The notes beneath the pieces were generated by a model that was not told where the DNA came from, made no database searches, and was given only the letters and a program-made list of their open reading frames with translations. A DNA stretch of 41,320 nt. Origin: an uncultured Beijerinckiaceae bacterium. Its GTDB lineage: Bacteria > Pseudomonadota > Alphaproteobacteria > Rhizobiales > Beijerinckiaceae. Where the stretch lies: positions 1 to 41,320 of the forward strand of contig CALMGA010000213.1 of the NCBI GenBank assembly GCA_937863205.1, read 5' to 3'. Shown one piece after another: positions 19,651 to 28,142 of this stretch; position 1 is the stretch's first letter; each line of letters begins with the position of its first letter. A program made the position numbers and the translations under genes.

Positions 19651-20489
19651 GATGGGTGGGTCACGATCGTCGGGTGACAGGTGTCATGGCGTCGTCCGAG
19701 GAAGCTGCGAGCCTGCGGCTGCCGGCCGGGGCCACCGCGCGAGGTCGGGCTGGCAATCTAATCGCTTCTCGCACCGCCGCAAGCGCGTTGCACCGCTGAA
19801 CACCGGCAGCGGCGAAGTCGCTGACGTTCAAGCGATCGCAGGAAAGGCGACACTTCGCCCGTGGGTCGCCCGCTTGGGTCGCCCGCTTAAACCGCCCTCT
19901 TTGATCGCCGTAATCGGAAGGTCACGACCGCCGACGAGCCTTCCTCGAAAGCCGACTTGCGTGCGGGTCGCCGGATGGCGGCAAGGGTGACGAAGCACAA
20001 GGCGGCGAATGCTCGTCGATCCGGGACGTTGCCGGCCGCGGCCGAACCAGGGACTACGGGACCCTTGCCGTCCCCCTCGCCGCCATTCAGTCCGGCGACT
20101 CGCGTAGGCTTGCTTGGCCAGGGACAGAGATCGGCCTGTTGGTCCCAATCCGGTTCGATATGCGATGGTATTGTGTTGCATCGGAATCGTCCGAAGACCG
20201 CTGCACGTTTTTCGCTCCGAATCTTCGGAACGGGATTGCTGTGCCTGCGAGCGATTATCGATCGTTCTTCCAGAAGTACAGGCGCGCTTGGAAGCTCTTA
20301 TCAGATTGGCCGAGAGCTCTTGCTATTCGTGTTGGGCATGTGATCTGCCTGCCTGCGACCAGATCGCGAGATTGCGCCGGACTTGGCGGTGGGAACCGGT
20401 GTTTCGAAGGGAGTGTGCGAGTCAGGTTTGTGAGCCTGCTTTGATGATTTTGTCAGGCAAAATGCCTGACACCAACGACTTGGCAAGGA
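19651..20489. other. 839-base gene-poor region between map and tRNA-Leu
   Basis: No convincing gene was found on either strand. ORFs of about 100-200 codons exist (for example plus 19957-20343) but lack recognisable motifs and good ribosome-binding sites. The stretch holds a 13-bp tandem duplication (GGGTCGCCCGCTT at 19863-19875 and 19876-19888) and a perfect hairpin at 20452-20470. From about 20150 to 20460 the base composition looks visibly less GC-rich than the flanks, which could mark a degraded insertion next to the tRNA 3' end. The map promoter should lie near 19660-19750. Confidence 0.55.
20452..20470. other. Perfect 8-bp inverted repeat downstream of tRNA-Leu
   Basis: GTCAGGCA (20452-20459), loop AAA, TGCCTGAC (20463-20470). 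On the minus strand it lies 20 bases beyond the tRNA 3' end, where a terminator would be expected, but no T tract follows in that direction. It may be a processing or termination signal; function is uncertain. Confidence 0.5.
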
Positions 20490-20576
20490 TGGTGACCTCT
20501 CCGGGACTCGAACCCGGACGCCCCGCAGGGCTCGGCATTTTAAGTGCCGTGCGTCTACCGATTTCGCCAAGAGGTC
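20490..20576 (-). tRNA. tRNA-Leu (anticodon UAA), CCA encoded
   Basis: On the minus strand the 7-bp acceptor stem pairs GACCTCT (20576-20570) with AGAGGTC (20500-20494), followed by discriminator A and an encoded CCA (20492-20490). The anticodon arm is CGGCA / CTTAAAA / TGCCG, giving anticodon TAA. A long variable arm (AGCCCTGCGGGGCG) and the TTCGAGTC T-loop confirm a class II leucine tRNA. The length of 87 with CCA is normal. Confidence 0.97.
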
Positions 20577-20667
20577 TGCCTGTCGCCAACACGCACCGTT
20601 TCCCATTCCCGCTCCGGCTTGGCAATGGCGGCGCCCGATCGGGCAAGATCCTCGGCCTGACGCCAGG

Positions 20668-21645
20668 CTACTTCGCGACCACCTCGATGTCCCGGTCGAG
20701 CGTGGCGCTGACCTTGAAGGTGGTCTGGTAGGTGCGCGCGTCGTGGCGGGCGACGGCGACGTACTCTCCCTCGGCTAGGACCAGGGAGGGAAAGGCGCCG
20801 ATCAGCTCGCGGATGATGTCGCCGCCCGGCGTCAGGATGGTGAAGGCGGTGTTGGCCAAAGCCTCGCCGCCGCTCTCGTTGACGAGCTTCAGCGTCATCA
20901 CGGCCGAGCGGTGGCGCAGCACCGCGTCGGTGAGCTTGCCGCCCTGCACCTTGAGGTCGGCCGCCACCACCGAATTGGTCTTGTTGCCCACGCCCGAGCG
21001 CTGCCCGCCGGTATAGCCGGCCGTATCGAGCAGGGTCGACACCACGTGATAGTTGCCCTCCGGCACGGCGATGAGGTCCCCGGCCTTGGCGCCGTTGAGG
21101 ACGAGCTTGGCTTCCGAGTTGCCGGTTTCGGGCACGAAGATCGAGATGGACAGCTTGGCCGGATTAATCGGCTTGTCGCCGAGCATGCCCACGATGCGCA
21201 GCGCGCCGGCATTGAGCACCAGCCGCTCGCTCGACGCGTGATCGCCCAGCGTGACCCGGCGTACGGCGGAGGCGAGATCGAGGGCTGCGTGCACGATGTA
21301 CGTGCCCTCGGGCAGGGCAAGGGTCGGCGCCGCGTCGGCGGACTCCACGATCATCCTGTGGTGCCCCTGCGCATCGGCGCGCTCGTCGAAGACGCGCCAG
21401 TGGATCGGCCCCTGCCGGATCGGCTGGGCGTCGCGCGGCGTCAGCAGGGCCGAAAGGTAGAGGTCGTGCGGATGCGGTTCGCCCGCCGCCGGGAGCGGGG
21501 GACGCCGGACGACCGGACCCTCGATCGCGTCGAGGAGTGGCGGCTCCGTGCCGGGCCGCGTCAGCGCGACCTGCGCGTTCGCTGCGCCGGCGAGGACGCA
21601 CAGCAGCGCGCCGGTCGCCGGGATCGTCCGCCTCCAGCCTTTCAC
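20668..21645 (-). CDS. Exported protein of unknown function with repeated beta-sandwich-like segments
   Basis: This 325-residue protein starts at GTG 21645, which overlaps the stop of the YfhO-like gene (GTGA), implying translational coupling. Residues 1-24 form a signal peptide (ATGALLCVLAGAANA). The mature part contains three segments with a recurring pattern: LALPEGTYIVHAALD, LIAVPEGNYHVVSTLLD and LVLAEGEYVAVARHD. Each comes at the end of a beta-rich unit, as in carboxypeptidase-regulatory-like or Ig-like folds. I do not recognise a named family. A periplasmic or surface role is likely from the signal peptide; the coupling suggests it serves the same process as the YfhO-like membrane protein. 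Confidence 0.85.
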   Translation of the reverse strand: MKGWRRTIPATGALLCVLAGAANAQVALTRPGTEPPLLDAIEGPVVRRPPLPAAGEPHPHDLYLSALLTPRDAQPIRQGPIHWRVFDERADAQGHHRMIVESADAAPTLALPEGTYIVHAALDLASAVRRVTLGDHASSERLVLNAGALRIVGMLGDKPINPAKLSISIFVPETGNSEAKLVLNGAKAGDLIAVPEGNYHVVSTLLDTAGYTGGQRSGVGNKTNSVVAADLKVQGGKLTDAVLRHRSAVMTLKLVNESGGEALANTAFTILTPGGDIIRELIGAFPSLVLAEGEYVAVARHDARTYQTTFKVSATLDRDIEVVAK

Positions 21646-24080
21646 CGGCTCTCCCCGTGTCGCTCGCCGCGGAGCAGGTCGCCTGCCGCCGCCGCCAGAT
21701 TAGCAAGAGCGAGAGGATAGAAGGCGAATTCGACGCTGTGATGGCCGGCGCCGACCTCCACGCCTCGGAACAGCAGGTCGGCGCGCAGCAGCGGCGCGGG
21801 CACGCCGTCGACGCAGGCTTCCCAGCCGGGATAGACGAGGTCGTGGAGGACCACCACGCCCGCGCTCGGCGCCTCGACGTCGACCACCACCCGATTCTCG
21901 CCGTAGGTGGTGATGACGGCGGTGCCGCCGGTGGTGATGCGCGATGGATCGAGCAGCGAGCGGTCGAGCAGCTTCGCCGCGTCGGCCTCCTCGATCAGCG
22001 CTTCGGCGAGAGGGTCGAAGCGCGGCAGGCCGCCGCTGACCAGAACGTTCTCGCCCTCGATCGGCTTGAGCCTGCCGGCAACGGTGACGCGGGGTACGGG
22101 CGTGCCGTCGAGGCGGTAGATGAAGAAGCGGTCGCCGGCAAACAGCAGTGTGGCGCGCGGCCGGGGAATATGGCGGGGCAGATCGGCGACGGGCCGGTCG
22201 AGGATGAGGTAGTCGAGCCCGAGCAGGGCCGCCAGGCGCGAGTTATAGCCGCGAAACGTGTCGGGGAAGGTGCGCAGGGTCGTATCGACGGCGCTTTCCC
22301 CGACGCCGACCGCGCGCTCGTAGGCGGCGATGCGCAGCGGGTTGTAGCCGACCGTGTCCTGCAGCTTGAGCACCATGGACGCGTTCTGCCACGATCCGTC
22401 GAGCCCCAGGATCTCGACGCGGGGATGCTCACCTCTAGCTTGCCGTTCGCCGAGTTCGCGATCAAGGATCGCGAGACCGCGGGCTTGATCGGGCTGAAGC
22501 CCGTCGAAGGCGCTGTAGGTCGAGGCCGGCTCGGCGTTGAGCGGCGAGGCGGCGTTGAACCAGACGAGCTGGGCGGCCGTGGCGAGGACGAGGCCGAGGG
22601 CGACCGGAGCACGCCGGCCGCGCTGCCGGGCGACGATGAGCAGCGAGGCTTCGGCAAGAACGACGCCGCTTGAGGCGGCCAATTCGAGGGCCGAGCGCTC
22701 GAGCTGACCGGCCTGCCTGGCGAAGGCGAGGCCGGAACCGACGAGCCAAGCCGCGCCGAGAAGGGTTGCGGCGGCAAGCGCCAGCGCGAGGATGAACGTC
22801 GCCGGGCGGCGCGGCAAACCATGCGCGATGTATTCGTGCAGGAGCGAGCCGCCGAGCAGAGCCAGTCCGACGTTCGCGACGAAGGTGGCGTCGGCCGGCC
22901 GTCGGTACAGCGACACTCCCGGCAGCCAGTCGAAAGCGAATGCGAACAGGGGCGTCGATCGGCCGAAGGCATAAAGGAAGGCGCAGCCGGTCAGCAGCGC
23001 GAAGAAGCGGGCGTCGCGGGCCAGTGCCCGGCCGCCGGCCAGCCCGTGCCAAGCCAGGAGCACCATCGGCAGCGTGCCGGTGAAGAGATAGTCGATGGAT
23101 CGGTCGGTCCAGTCGTTTCCCGCGGCTGTGGCGGCGCCCGGACCCCAATAGTCGTAGATCCTGTCCAGCGAGCCGAACGCGTTGGGGGCGACCAGGGTCA
23201 GCAGGTTGACGGGATCAAGCGAGCCTTCAAGCGCCATGCCGAAGGCGATGCCCGGCCGATTGGACCCGTGCAGGAATTGCATGGTGAGCAGGATCGGGAC
23301 CGCCGTGACCGCCAGCGTGACGAAACCGGCGACGAGCAGCACGAGCAGCCGGTGCCAGGCGAAGGCGATCGGCGATGCAGCTTGCAGGATGCGGCGACCG
23401 GCCAAGGCCAGCAGCGTCAGGCAAAGAAGGTAGGCGACCTGATCGCGCCCGAGCGCCATCAGCGCGGCGCAAAGGCCGGCCCCCACGGCAAGACGGAGCG
23501 AGCGCCTGTCGAGCGCCGCTTCCAGCGACCAGACCGCGGCCGGGAAGAAGGAGTAGGAGATGATCATTCCGGTGTGCTGCAGCCGCGCCGCCGCCGAACC
23601 GCCGAACATGAACACCAGCGCGGCGAGCAGGGCCGCCGCAGGATGCCAGCCCCAGCGCCGGGTCAGGCCGAGCAGGGCGCCGCCGCCGCACAGCAGGTGA
23701 GCGAAGATCATCGCATCGAAGGCAGCCATCGAGGCGCGCGGCCAGAGAAGGGCGAGCAGCGCCATCGTGGGCGTGGTCACCAGCGACTGCGGGTCGGCGA
23801 CCGACGGCGAGCCGGCAAAGTAATACGGGTTCCAGAGCGGCACGACGCCACGGTTGAGGGCATCGCCGAGGAAGCGGAACATCGGGTAGAAGTGGTTCTT
23901 CGCGTCCCAAGGCACCACTTCGCGGGCGATCTGCCAGCGGGCGAAGGCGAGAATGGTGACGGCAGCGAGTGCGACAACGAGAAGAACACGGGTGCGCAGT
24001 GCCCACGGCGCCGGACGCGCGCGGGCCACCGCATCAGACCGCCCGGAACCGGCCAGTGCGACGGTGTTCGACATCGTCAT
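21642..24080 (-). CDS. YfhO-family polytopic membrane protein
   Basis: This protein has about 812 residues from ATG 24080; the frame is open to GTG 24122 and neither start has a well-placed Shine-Dalgarno. After the first membrane helix comes the family signature DAKNHFYPMFRFLGDAL, then VVPLWNPYYFAGSP and ADPQ. Many hydrophobic helices follow to about residue 500, and then a soluble C-terminal part ends with VYPGWEACVDGVPAP and GHHSVEFAFYPLAL. YfhO-like proteins are GT-C-fold relatives implicated in glycosylation of lipoteichoic acid or other envelope polymers in Gram-positives; in Gram-negatives the acceptor is unknown. It lies upstream of, and coupled to, the exported beta-rich protein. Confidence 0.85.
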   Translation of the reverse strand: MTMSNTVALAGSGRSDAVARARPAPWALRTRVLLVVALAAVTILAFARWQIAREVVPWDAKNHFYPMFRFLGDALNRGVVPLWNPYYFAGSPSVADPQSLVTTPTMALLALLWPRASMAAFDAMIFAHLLCGGGALLGLTRRWGWHPAAALLAALVFMFGGSAAARLQHTGMIISYSFFPAAVWSLEAALDRRSLRLAVGAGLCAALMALGRDQVAYLLCLTLLALAGRRILQAASPIAFAWHRLLVLLVAGFVTLAVTAVPILLTMQFLHGSNRPGIAFGMALEGSLDPVNLLTLVAPNAFGSLDRIYDYWGPGAATAAGNDWTDRSIDYLFTGTLPMVLLAWHGLAGGRALARDARFFALLTGCAFLYAFGRSTPLFAFAFDWLPGVSLYRRPADATFVANVGLALLGGSLLHEYIAHGLPRRPATFILALALAAATLLGAAWLVGSGLAFARQAGQLERSALELAASSGVVLAEASLLIVARQRGRRAPVALGLVLATAAQLVWFNAASPLNAEPASTYSAFDGLQPDQARGLAILDRELGERQARGEHPRVEILGLDGSWQNASMVLKLQDTVGYNPLRIAAYERAVGVGESAVDTTLRTFPDTFRGYNSRLAALLGLDYLILDRPVADLPRHIPRPRATLLFAGDRFFIYRLDGTPVPRVTVAGRLKPIEGENVLVSGGLPRFDPLAEALIEEADAAKLLDRSLLDPSRITTGGTAVITTYGENRVVVDVEAPSAGVVVLHDLVYPGWEACVDGVPAPLLRADLLFRGVEVGAGHHSVEFAFYPLALANLAAAAGDLLRGERHGESR

Positions 24081-24737
24081 CGCCGCGGTGACCGACTGGA
24101 CCGCGAGGGTTCCTCGCACCACTTCGGACCGCTGCCTCCGTTCGGCTCCTTGGTTCTCAAATCCTCAGCAACGACCGGCCCATGAAGCATCGCCGACGTG
24201 CGGGTTCGCCGGTCGGCTGCGAACCTCGCTGTCGCGGGCGCTCTGGCCGGATCCATTGGCGTCGTTCTCCGGTTCATGGTCGAGCGTGTCGCCGTAAAGG
24301 CGCAGCGGCGAACGGGATCTAGCCGCAACGCGTTGAATCCAGGATGAATAAGGCGCTTCGCGGGCGGCGTGCCGATTGTTCTCTGATCATCCGCTGGAGG
24401 AAAACGCCTCGCATGCCGTTCTGTTGATCGGCACGGCGCGACCTCGCGTCTGCCCCATGATCCATCGATCCGCCCATCGCGCGACGCTTGGTCAGGAGGG
24501 TCAGCACGCGCGCAAGGGCCGGCTCGGAAAGCTTGCGCTTTACGCCTTCATCGACTGGCCTGCTGCGGCGACTGTCTCGTCGCTGACGCCCCGTTGGCCC
24601 TCGCTCGCCTGAGCGACGCACCGGATGGTATGCTGCCTGCACCGCTTGGCGGCAGCACGGATGTGTGCCGGCGCAGAGTTCATTAACCATGAACTGCGAC
24701 TCTTGCCGCGGTGGAAATCCGTTGGTGGCGCGCGTCA
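24081..24737. other. Spacer of about 650 bases without a convincing gene
   Basis: This lies between the divergent YfhO-like and DUF2336 genes. ORFs such as minus 24319-24783 and plus 24376-24612 show no recognisable motifs and are probably shadows of GC bias. An imperfect stem (GCTGCC...GGCAGC near 24632-24656) and a palindrome at 24678-24694 precede the DUF2336 start. Both flanking promoters must lie here. Confidence 0.5.
24678..24694. promoter_or_regulatory. Palindrome containing TTAACCAT, a CtrA half-site-like sequence
   Basis: GTTCAT-TAACC-ATGAAC is a perfect 6-bp inverted repeat with a 5-base centre, 44 bases upstream of the DUF2336 start. It includes TTAACCAT (24683-24690), which resembles the CtrA half-site known in alphaproteobacteria. 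Binding is only inferred. Confidence 0.35.
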
Positions 24738-26003
24738 ATGATTCTCGAACAGTTTCAGGCATGGGCCCGCACGGCGCCGGCAAGCGGGCGGGCCGACGGC
24801 ATCAGGGTTCTGGTCAAGGCGACGCTGTATTCCGACCTCGGCGTGGTCCGCCGCGACGCGATCCGGGTGCTGACCGAATTCCTCGACGATCCCTCGCCCA
24901 TCGTGCGCACCGCACTGGCGGAGGCTCTGGCGGGCGCGCCGCATGCGCCCCATCATCTCATCCTCGCGCTCGCCGACGATCAGGCCGAGATCGCCGCCAT
25001 CGTGCTGTCGCGCTCAAGCGTGCTGAGCGATGCCGAACTGATCGATTGCGCGGGCTCGACCGGCGCCGCCGCCCAGGCGGCGATCGCCGCCCGCCGCGAC
25101 CTGTCGGAGGATGTCGCATCCGCGCTCGCCGATGTCGCCGCGCCGTCCGCCCTCGCCGTTCTCGCCGGCAATCGCGCGGCTGTCCTCCCCGATGCCGCGA
25201 TCCGGCGCATGGTGGAGCGTTGCGGCGATCATGGCGAACTTCGCGAAGCGCTGCTGACCCGGCCCGATCTGCCGCCGGACGTGCGGGTCGGCCTCGTGGC
25301 CGCCGCGACGCGCGCGCTTGCCGCCTTCGTGACCGGGCGGAACTGGATGGCCGAAGATCGCATGGGGAGGGTCGCGGTGGAAGCGCGGGACAGGGCGGTC
25401 GTCACCATCGCCGCCGACGGATCGGCCGCGCGACGCATCGAGCTGGTCGCCCACCTGCGCGGCACCGGGCAGCTCACCATGGGCTTGGCGTTCCGCGCCA
25501 TTCTCAGCGGCCGGCTCGATCTGTTCCAGGCCGTGCTGTGCGAATTGACGGGCATGCCCCCTGCGCGCGTCGACGGTTTGGTGCGGCACTGCGGCAGCAG
25601 CGGCTTCGCCGCGCTCTACCGTCATGCCGGGCTGCCGGACGACCTGCTTCCAGCCTTTCGCGCCGCGCTGCGGGCCGCTCACGACACTCAGGGCAGCGGC
25701 TCGGCGCTGTCGCTGGCGGCCGTGGAACGGGTGCTCGCCTCTTGTGAAACCATCAACGGCGGCGAGCTCGACAGACTGCTCGTGATGCTTCGGCGCTTCG
25801 AGGCGGAAGCGGCTCGCGACGAGGCGCGCCTGGATGCGGCGACGCGGGACGCGGCCACCGAAGCGCTCCTTCTCGCCGACAACGACGCCCTGCCGGGGCA
25901 CCTGCCCGCGCAGCGAAGCGCGTGGCGCCCGGTCGGCCGGTACCAGGCGCCGCGATACACCATCGACCTCGCCGCCATCGAGGCGCAGCTCTGCGCCGCG
26001 TGA
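24738..26003 (+). CDS. DUF2336 domain-containing protein
   Basis: This 421-residue protein starts at ATG 24738 (an in-frame GTG at 24711 is possible). It is rich in short Ala/Leu helices with recurring units such as PSPIVRTALAEALAGAPHAP and RRDLSEDVASALAD, as in HEAT-like repeats, and matches the DUF2336 family common in alphaproteobacteria. Residues about 260-300 hold the conserved TMGLAFRAILSGRLDLFQ and CGSSGFAALYRHAGLP. The family has no assigned enzymatic function; some members are linked to cell-cycle or motility regulation, and the upstream TTAACCAT element would fit that. It converges on the Nudix gene with a 3-base gap. Confidence 0.88.
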   Translation: MILEQFQAWARTAPASGRADGIRVLVKATLYSDLGVVRRDAIRVLTEFLDDPSPIVRTALAEALAGAPHAPHHLILALADDQAEIAAIVLSRSSVLSDAELIDCAGSTGAAAQAAIAARRDLSEDVASALADVAAPSALAVLAGNRAAVLPDAAIRRMVERCGDHGELREALLTRPDLPPDVRVGLVAAATRALAAFVTGRNWMAEDRMGRVAVEARDRAVVTIAADGSAARRIELVAHLRGTGQLTMGLAFRAILSGRLDLFQAVLCELTGMPPARVDGLVRHCGSSGFAALYRHAGLPDDLLPAFRAALRAAHDTQGSGSALSLAAVERVLASCETINGGELDRLLVMLRRFEAEAARDEARLDAATRDAATEALLLADNDALPGHLPAQRSAWRPVGRYQAPRYTIDLAAIEAQLCAA

Positions 26004-26006
26004 GGC

Positions 26007-26630
26007 TCAATCGGGATCCATCAGGCGGGTCGCCTTCGCCCAGAACAGATGCAGCAGCGTCTTGGCATCCACGATCTCGCCGCGTTCGACCATGGCGATG
26101 GCCGCATCCAGGGTCGTCTCGATCACCTCGATGTCCTCGCCCTCGCTGACGAGGCCGCCACCGGCGGTGATTCGATCCCCGGCGCGGTAGGGCGCCACGA
26201 AGTAGGTCATGCGCTCGGAAAAGCTTCCCGGCGAGGAATAGGCTTCAAACAGCCGGCGCGGCGTCCCGCTCAGGCGGATGCCGGTCTCCTCCTCGGTTTC
26301 CTTGATGATCCGGGTCAGGGGATCGGCGCCTTCGAGCTTGCCCGCGCAGGTTTCAATCAGCGCTTCGCTTCCGCGCTTCAGGAAGTCCACGCCGCGGAAC
26401 TGCCGGATCAGGATGATGGTGCCGCGCGTCCGGTCAAAGGGGAGGATGGAGGCGCCATCGCCCGTGTCGAGGATTTCGCGGGTGAGCACGCCCATGTCGC
26501 CATCGCGCCGCCGGCGGCGGAACACGACCCGTTCGAAGCGGCCGAAGCCTTCGTGCAGGGTGGTGCGCTCGGTGATCTCGGTCGGCTCGCTCAAGGTGGC
26601 AGGCTCCGTGCGTCGGCCCGGTGCCGACAA
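26007..26630 (-). CDS. nudK: NudK-like Nudix hydrolase (GDP-mannose / sugar-nucleotide pyrophosphatase)
   Basis: This 207-residue protein starts at TTG 26630, supported by AGGA about eight bases upstream. The Nudix box reads AGKLEGADPLTRIIKETEEETG; it keeps the KExxEExG metal-binding core, with the loop apparently shortened relative to the consensus. Flanking sequence matches NudK closely: LIRQFRGVDF, ETCAGKLE, FEAYSSPGSFSERMTYF, and AGGGLVSEGEDIEVIE followed by GEIVDAKTLLHLF. NudK of E. coli hydrolyses GDP-mannose and related sugar nucleotides. ADP-ribose pyrophosphatase is the nearest alternative. It ends 3 bases from the convergent DUF2336 gene and starts 53 bases after the NAD kinase stop. 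Confidence 0.88.
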   Translation of the reverse strand: MSAPGRRTEPATLSEPTEITERTTLHEGFGRFERVVFRRRRRDGDMGVLTREILDTGDGASILPFDRTRGTIILIRQFRGVDFLKRGSEALIETCAGKLEGADPLTRIIKETEEETGIRLSGTPRRLFEAYSSPGSFSERMTYFVAPYRAGDRITAGGGLVSEGEDIEVIETTLDAAIAMVERGEIVDAKTLLHLFWAKATRLMDPD

Positions 26631-26683
26631 AGCGGCATCCTACCGCCGATGCGGGGACAAGGTCGAGGAGGCCGCCGGCGGCG

Positions 26684-27487
26684 TCAATAAACGAACTGTT
26701 CCAGCAGGATGCGCTCGTCCAGCGAATGGCCGGGATCGTGCAGCAGCACCAGTCCGGTGGCGAGATCCATGGCGATCTCCACCCGCACGACGTCGCGCAC
26801 CTCGAAATGGTCGGCGACCGCCGAAACCGGCCGCTTGGCGTCCTCGAGGATGTCGATGGCGACGTGGGCGCTGTCGCGCAGCAGGGCGCCGCGCCAGCGC
26901 CTCGGGCGGAAGGCGGAGATCGGGGTGAGGGCCATCAGCGAGGTGTTGAGCGGAAGGATCGGCCCGCCCACGGACAGGTTGTAGGCGGTGGAGCCGGCCG
27001 GCGTGGCGACCATCACCCCGTCGGCGATGAGTTCTTGCAGGCGCTCGACGCCGTCGATGTGGATCCTGAGCTTGGCCGCCTGATAGGTCTGCCGGGACAG
27101 GAACACCTCGTTGATCGCCCGGCCCTTGTGGACGCGGCCGTCCCGCGTGGTGGCCAGCATGGTCAGGGGGTGGATCACCGACGGCTGCGCCTTCGCCAGG
27201 CGCCCGAGGAGGTCGCCCTCGTGACCGGTTGATTCCGACGCCTCGTTCATCAGGAAACCGACCGATCCCCGGTTCATGCCGAAGATGGGAAGCCCCGAGA
27301 ACATGAAGCGATGCAGGGTTTGCAGCATCAGGCCGTCGCCGCCGAGCGCGACCACCACGTCGGCCTCCTCCTCGGCGGCATCGCCGTAGATCGCGGCGTA
27401 GCGATCGCGGGCGGCATCGGCTTCGGCCGTGCCCGACGACAGGAAGGCGATACGCTTGGGCGGTCCGGCGCCGTCGCGGGCGAGCAT
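26684..27487 (-). CDS. nadK: NAD kinase
   Basis: This 267-residue protein starts at ATG 27487; the frame is open 57 codons further but that part is Arg/Ala-rich and unlike the family. Diagnostic motifs are [18 protein letters not shown] (GGDG site), [23 protein letters not shown], and [20 protein letters not shown] followed by GPILP. It phosphorylates NAD+ to NADP+ in the cytoplasm. Loss of one conserved acidic or glycine residue is not evident. It precedes the NudK-like gene on the same strand. Confidence 0.96.
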   Translation of the reverse strand: MLARDGAGPPKRIAFLSSGTAEADAARDRYAAIYGDAAEEEADVVVALGGDGLMLQTLHRFMFSGLPIFGMNRGSVGFLMNEASESTGHEGDLLGRLAKAQPSVIHPLTMLATTRDGRVHKGRAINEVFLSRQTYQAAKLRIHIDGVERLQELIADGVMVATPAGSTAYNLSVGGPILPLNTSLMALTPISAFRPRRWRGALLRDSAHVAIDILEDAKRPVSAVADHFEVRDVVRVEIAMDLATGLVLLHDPGHSLDERILLEQFVY

Positions 27488-27635
27488 GGGAGGCTCTCGT
27501 GCGGGGGATCGAACCCTCTTAAGCTCGCCGCCGAGCGAAGGCAAAGCGGAGGATCGAAGGCGAAGCGCTCTGAGGCAACGGAACGCGCGGCTCAGCCGCG
27601 GCCGGGCGGCCTGCGCGGCGCTCGGAAAACCCGCG

Positions 27636-27941
27636 TCAGAAGCGTTCGCGCAGACCATGGCGGCGATGCCGGCGCACGACGCGGCGCACGGTCTGCGTTT
27701 CGTAGATGGGCTGGTCGACGAACAGCTCGATCTCGGCGCGCGAGGGCACGGCGACGCAGGTGCCGCCGTAGCTCGGCTCGAAGCCGGGAGAACAGAAGTA
27801 CTCGACCCTGGTCACGCCGGCGGCGGACGAGGGCAGGGCACCCGGCAACGCCTTGGCCGGCAGGCCGACGGCCGCCTGCGCCGCACCCACCAGGGTGGCG
27901 GCTGCCAATCCGAAACCGAGGCCGGCTGCGAGGCGCATCAT
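27636..27941 (-). CDS. Small secreted protein of unknown function
   Basis: This protein has about 101 residues from ATG 27941 (a second ATG follows at once, with GGAAG just upstream). Residues 1-24 form a clear signal peptide ([20 protein letters not shown]). The mature part has two cysteines in [19 protein letters not shown] that could form a disulphide, and ends in a basic tail ([16 protein letters not shown]). No family is recognised with confidence; small basic-tailed periplasmic proteins of this type are common in alphaproteobacteria. It lies 148 bases upstream of the NAD kinase gene. Confidence 0.7.
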   Translation of the reverse strand: MMRLAAGLGFGLAAATLVGAAQAAVGLPAKALPGALPSSAAGVTRVEYFCSPGFEPSYGGTCVAVPSRAEIELFVDQPIYETQTVRRVVRRHRRHGLRERF

Positions 27942-28142
27942 CTTCCAAATCCCGATCGGGGCGGCCCTACCGTCGGCCGGGTCCGGTCGCAAGGTTGCTC
28001 GACGCCGCGAGCCTAGTCGATCCCGCGCCGCGCGCCCAATGCGCAGTGCCGCTGCCGCGCAGATTGCCGGCCCCTGTGCCATCCCGGCCATAGCTGCCGG
28101 CCAAGGCCGGCGACAGGTATGGCCGGCAGCACGAAAGATCGC

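Noticed and set aside
19957..20343. A 128-codon plus-strand ORF between map and tRNA-Leu
   Set aside because: It has no motif, no signal peptide and no clear ribosome-binding site, and it crosses the change in base composition without any change in codon pattern.
20452..20470. Rho-independent terminator for tRNA-Leu
   Set aside because: The stem is perfect, but no T tract follows on the minus strand. It is recorded only as an inverted repeat.
24319..24783. A 154-codon minus-strand ORF upstream of DUF2336
   Set aside because: It is Arg/Ser-rich without motifs and overlaps the likely DUF2336 promoter and start.
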